Source: UBA3855 sp964472035 (GTDB taxonomy: Bacteria > Bacillota > Clostridia > Oscillospirales > Ruminococcaceae). Taken from it: a stretch of DNA of 64,000 nt. The notes under the pieces were generated by a model. That model was not told the origin of the DNA and did not search any database. It worked only from the letters and a program-made list of their open reading frames with translations. Below, in pieces: positions 61,010-64,000 of the stretch (the stretch's first letter is position 1; each line of letters starts with the position of its first letter). Both the position numbers and the translations under genes were made by a program. The stretch is from the NCBI GenBank assembly GCA_964472035.1, contig CAYYIT010000006.1:1-64000 (forward strand), written 5' to 3'.

Positions 61010-61699
61010 ATGAGCTTATTCGTACTTGGAGATACCCACCTGTCATTTGGTGTTCCGGAAAAACCGATGGATATTTTCAAAGGCTGGGCGAACTATCAGG
61101 TTCTGCTCGAGGAAAACTGGCGCAGCAGGATCACGGAGGAGGATACCGTGGTGCTTGCCGGTGATATCTCCTGGGGGATGACGCTGGAAGAAGCGAAGGC
61201 GGATTTCGCCTTCCTGCACCAGCTGCCCGGAAAGAAGATCATCCTCAAGGGCAACCATGACTACTGGTGGAATTCCATGAAGAAAATGACGGATTTCTTT
61301 GCGGCAAACGGCTTTGACAGCCTCTCCATCCTGCATAACAACTGCTATGCCTACGGGGAGTACGGGATCTGCGGCACACGCGGCTGGGTCAATATGCCCG
61401 GTGAACCTGACGATGCCAAGGTGCTTGCAAGGGAACAGCAGCGTCTGAAGGTTTCGCTTCAGGCGGCGGCTGCACAGCAGCTCAAACCCATCGTCTTTCT
61501 GCATTATCCGCCGATCTACTGGACAAACCGCAATATCCCGATGCTGGAGCTTCTCAAGGAGTTCGGTGTTGCCCACTGCTACTACGGCCATCTGCATGGA
61601 AAATCCCATGGCAGAGCCACCCGCGGTGAGGATGACGGAATCTGCTATCACTTGATTTCTGGCGATTATTTACATTTTATTCCCGAAAAAGTGCTGTGA
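61010..61699 (+). CDS. Metallophosphoesterase family protein
   Basis: A 229-residue calcineurin-like phosphoesterase: LFVLGDTHLSFG, VLAGDISWGM, LKGNHDYWW, FLHYPPIYW and YYGHLHGKSH give all metal ligands. It differs from YfcE at 1435. The substrate is unknown. It begins three bases after thrC and likely shares its transcript. Confidence 0.88.
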   Translation: MSLFVLGDTHLSFGVPEKPMDIFKGWANYQVLLEENWRSRITEEDTVVLAGDISWGMTLEEAKADFAFLHQLPGKKIILKGNHDYWWNSMKKMTDFFAANGFDSLSILHNNCYAYGEYGICGTRGWVNMPGEPDDAKVLAREQQRLKVSLQAAAAQQLKPIVFLHYPPIYWTNRNIPMLELLKEFGVAHCYYGHLHGKSHGRATRGEDDGICYHLISGDYLHFIPEKVL

Positions 61700-61765
61700 T
61701 TTAGCGAATTTGTAGAAGTCGAAAAAGAAATTCAAAAATCTATAGAAAAATTCTGATAGATGTGT

Positions 61766-61771
61766 TATAAT
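61766..61771 (+). promoter_or_regulatory. -10 element for tig-clpP-clpX
   Basis: TATAAT preceded by TGTGT (extended -10), 65 bases before the tig ATG. The -35 region (TAGAAA at 61743-61748) is weak. Confidence 0.6.
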
Positions 61772-61835
61772 GAATTGAATATGCTGGTCTTTTTGGACGG
61801 CATTTTGAGTGAACTAACAATTGGAGGACTTGAAA

Positions 61836-63146
61836 ATGAGTTTGAAAACAACAACAAAGACAGATGTCAATACCGTTGAACTGGTATTCGAAGTAGATGC
61901 AGCAGCATTCGAGGCAGCTGTAGAAAAGGCTTACCAGAAGGTAAAGAAGAACATCGCGATCCCCGGCTTCAGAAAGGGCAAGGTTTCCCGTAAGATGGCT
62001 GAGGCTCGCATGGGCGAAGGCGTATTCTATGAGGAAGCAGTGAACGATCTGGTGAATGCAGAGCTGACTGCTGCACTGATGGAAGCTGAGTTCGTAATGG
62101 TGGATCGTCCCCAGGTGGAGATCGAGTCCGTCAGCAAGGAGAACGGCGTGACCTTCAAGGCACTGTGCATCACAAAGCCTGAGATCGAAATTTCCGATTA
62201 TAAGGGCATAAAGGTGGCAAAGTCTGTCAAGACTATCACTGATGCTGATGTTGACAACCAGATCCAGATGCTGCGTCAGAGAAACGCAAGACTCGTGTCC
62301 GTTGATGACAGAGCTGCACAGATGCAGGATGAAGTAAACATCGACTTCGAGGGCTTCTTCGGTGATGAGGCATTTGAGGGCGGCAAGGGTGAGAATTTCC
62401 CGCTCCGTCTCGGCAGCGGCCAGTTCATCCCCGGCTTCGAGGAGCAGATCGTTGGCAAGTCCATCGGTGAGGAATTCGACGTAACCGTAACCTTCCCTGA
62501 GAACTATCAGATGGAAGACTATGCAGGCAAGGAAGCTGTCTTCAAGTGCAAGCTCAACGGCATCACTGTTGAGGAACTGCCGGAAGTGGACGATGAGTTC
62601 ATTCAGGATTCCACAGAGTTCGATTCCGTAGATGCATTCAAGGCTGATGCTAAGGCAAAGCTCGAGGCTTCCGCAGCTCGTGAGGCTGAGTCCGTTGTGG
62701 ACAACGCTATCATGGAGGCTCTGATCGCTAAGGTTGACGCTCCCATCCCGAACTGCATGTTCGAGCATCGCATCGACAACCTCGTTGCAAACTTTGAGGC
62801 TATGCTCAAGCAGCAGGGTATGGGTCTGGATCTGTACCTCCAGTACACCGGCATGGCTATGGAAGACTTCCGTGATTCCAACCGTGACCGCGCTGTCAAC
62901 GAAGTGAAGCTCCGTCTGGCTCTGGAGAAGATCGCAGAGCTCGAGAACATCGAGATCACTGAGGAAGAGATCAACACAAGCCTCGAAGAAATGGCAGCTG
63001 CTAACAACCTGACTGTTGCAGAGGTAAAGCGCCGCATTCCTTATGTAGACTATGTAATGGATATGCGCGTGACCAAGGCAATTGAGATCGTTAGAGACAA
63101 CGCTGTGATCGAGGATGTTGCAGCAGAGACAGAGGCTGCTGAATAA
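61836..63146 (+). CDS. tig: Trigger factor
   Basis: A 436-residue ribosome-bound chaperone. N-terminal ribosome-binding domain (IPGFRKGKVSRKMAEARMG; the GFRKGK signature), a central FKBP-type isomerase domain (about 155-240, LGSGQFIPGFEEQIVGK) and a C-terminal helical arm domain. It guides folding of new proteins at the ribosome exit. GGAGG precedes ATG 61836. Confidence 0.96.
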   Translation: MSLKTTTKTDVNTVELVFEVDAAAFEAAVEKAYQKVKKNIAIPGFRKGKVSRKMAEARMGEGVFYEEAVNDLVNAELTAALMEAEFVMVDRPQVEIESVSKENGVTFKALCITKPEIEISDYKGIKVAKSVKTITDADVDNQIQMLRQRNARLVSVDDRAAQMQDEVNIDFEGFFGDEAFEGGKGENFPLRLGSGQFIPGFEEQIVGKSIGEEFDVTVTFPENYQMEDYAGKEAVFKCKLNGITVEELPEVDDEFIQDSTEFDSVDAFKADAKAKLEASAAREAESVVDNAIMEALIAKVDAPIPNCMFEHRIDNLVANFEAMLKQQGMGLDLYLQYTGMAMEDFRDSNRDRAVNEVKLRLALEKIAELENIEITEEEINTSLEEMAAANNLTVAEVKRRIPYVDYVMDMRVTKAIEIVRDNAVIEDVAAETEAAE

Positions 63147-63163
63147 CAAATCGTATAGTGTAT

Positions 63164-63196
63164 GCGTGAGCGGACGTTGGTGTTCGCTCATGCTTT
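63164..63196 (+). terminator. Terminator-like hairpin between tig and clpP
   Basis: GCGTGAGCGGAC and GTTCGCTCATGC form a 12-bp stem with two G-T pairs, followed by TTT. Termination is likely partial, lowering clpP transcription from the tig promoter. Confidence 0.55.
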
Positions 63197-63228
63197 ATCT
63201 AAAAACCTTTTAGGAAAGGATGAGGAGT

Positions 63229-63816
63229 ATGAGTTTTATTCCCTATGTTGTGGAACAGTCCAGCCGCGGTGAGCGTTCTTATGATATCTTTTCAAGACTG
63301 CTCAATGACCGTATCATCATGCTGTGTGATCAGGTGAATGATACCACTGCAAGTCTCGTAGTGGCGCAGCTGCTGTATCTGGAGAGCCAGGATGTGGAAA
63401 AGGATATCTCCCTGTATATCAACAGCCCCGGCGGTTCTATTACAGCCGGCATGGCGATCTATGACACGATGCAGTACATCAAGTGCGATGTCTCCACCAT
63501 CTGTATCGGTATGGCAGCATCCATGGGTGCGTTCCTGCTTGCAGCAGGTGCCCCCGGCAAGCGTTTTGCCCTGCCCAACAGTGAGATCATGATCCACCAG
63601 CCGCTGATCTCCGGCGGTCTGTCCGGTCAGTGCACTGACATTAAAATTCACTCCGATCATTTGCTCAGAACCCGTCAGAAGATGAACCAGCTGCTCTCCC
63701 AGCATACGGGTCAGACCCTCGAAGTCATCGAACGTGACACGGAGAGAGACAACTATATGACCGCTGAGCAGGCGCAGGCCTATGGTCTCGTTGATCAGGT
63801 CATTGCTAAGAGGTAA
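63229..63816 (+). CDS. clpP: ATP-dependent Clp protease proteolytic subunit
   Basis: A 195-residue serine protease with the triad Ser98 (GMAASMGAFLL), His123 (MIHQP) and Asp174 (ERDNYM). N-terminus SFIPYVVEQSSRGERSYDIF. It forms the barrel that works with ClpX. ATG 63229 is chosen because the family starts at MSFIPYV; ATG 63220 is in frame. clpX follows six bases after the stop. Confidence 0.97.
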   Translation: MSFIPYVVEQSSRGERSYDIFSRLLNDRIIMLCDQVNDTTASLVVAQLLYLESQDVEKDISLYINSPGGSITAGMAIYDTMQYIKCDVSTICIGMAASMGAFLLAAGAPGKRFALPNSEIMIHQPLISGGLSGQCTDIKIHSDHLLRTRQKMNQLLSQHTGQTLEVIERDTERDNYMTAEQAQAYGLVDQVIAKR

Positions 63817-63821
63817 CCAGT

Positions 63822-64000
63822 ATGCCGGAAAATACCTTTAAGATCTGTAATTTCTGCGGAAAAGGCGAAAACAAGGTCATGAGCATGTTTTCCGCAGGGG
63901 AATCCAATATCTGTGACGAATGCGTGTGTACCTGCTATGAGATGATCTTCGGATCCTCCGCAGGCCGCCGCAAGGCAAAGCAGCGTGAGGAAGAACGCAA
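63822..64000 (+). CDS. clpX: ClpX ATPase, N-terminal part (runs off window)
   Basis: Only the first 59 residues are inside the window. They form the zinc-binding dimerisation domain with Cys9, Cys12, Cys31 and Cys34 (ICNFCGKGE and ICDECVCTCYEMIF), then a basic-acidic linker. ClpX unfolds proteins for ClpP. The extra Cys36 and Cys38 are unusual. Gene order tig-clpP-clpX supports the call. Confidence 0.92.
   Translation, partial: MPENTFKICNFCGKGENKVMSMFSAGESNICDECVCTCYEMIFGSSAGRRKAKQREEER

Overview
The window looks like a chromosomal contig from a low-copy, cellulosome-forming gut Firmicute of the Oscillospiraceae, most like Ruminococcus (the human-gut R. champanellensis group comes to mind). 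This rests on gene content: dockerin and cohesin modules with Pro/Thr/Glu linkers, Gram-positive gene orders (mreBCD-PBP2-minD; rplU-prp-rpmA; yicC-gmk-rpoZ-priA-def-fmt; prpC-prkC-rsgA-thiN-spoVM; tig-clpP-clpX), AGGAGG-type ribosome binding sites and moderately GC-rich codon use (judged by eye). The species assignment is inference. A run of exactly 100 N (26727-26826) shows a scaffolded draft or metagenome assembly. I saw no tRNA, rRNA, CRISPR array, prophage or transposase gene.

Layout. 1-1343: the tail of an unknown gene, then a leftward cluster of three unrecognised small proteins ending in a BofA-like protein. 1435-5017: YfcE phosphoesterase, a large YfhO membrane protein and a Nudix hydrolase, with spoVG convergent. 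5542-10731: murC, lexA, zapA, a U32 peptidase-family protein, dut and a DUF4321 protein, mostly overlapping. 10855-16887: the cell-shape block mreB, mreC, mreD, PBP2, a MinD-like ATPase and mgsA. 16982-20103: hisS and aspS. 20167-31944 is the accessory region: an SGNH lipoprotein, a two-component system with an unknown third gene, a hairpin-like miniature element, a secreted C39-like peptidase, an SGNH esterase with a dockerin (interrupted by the gap), asnB with a divergent LysR regulator, and a dockerin-cohesin scaffoldin.

32008-38295 is mostly leftward: cyclophilin, SpoVK-like AAA ATPase, AbrB-like regulator, yebC, mrnC, obg, rpmA, prp, rplU. 38566-51966 is one long rightward run of housekeeping genes: yicC, gmk, rpoZ, priA, def, fmt, a YugP-like metallopeptidase, rsmB, rlmN, prpC, prkC, rsgA, thiN, and a 28-codon spoVM. 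52052-64000: a SpoIVFB-like M50 protease with a small membrane partner, a radical SAM pair, rplS, two tandem signal peptidases, rbgA, rnhB, yraN, thrC, a second phosphoesterase, tig, clpP and the start of clpX.

Most genes serve growth: wall synthesis and shape, translation, ribosome assembly, secretion and proteolysis. Two themes stand out. First, sporulation-type genes are scattered through the window (BofA-like, SpoVG, SpoVK-like, SpoVM, SpoIVFB-like), although Ruminococcus is usually described as non-sporulating. Second, there is a small cellulosome locus with an N-terminal-dockerin, single-cohesin scaffoldin carrying an unrecognised C-terminal module. Promoters recur with an extended -10 of the form TGTGGTATAAT. 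No wholly new multi-gene system is proven here; the best candidates are the bofA-linked small-protein cluster, the odd scaffoldin, and the miniature palindromic elements.
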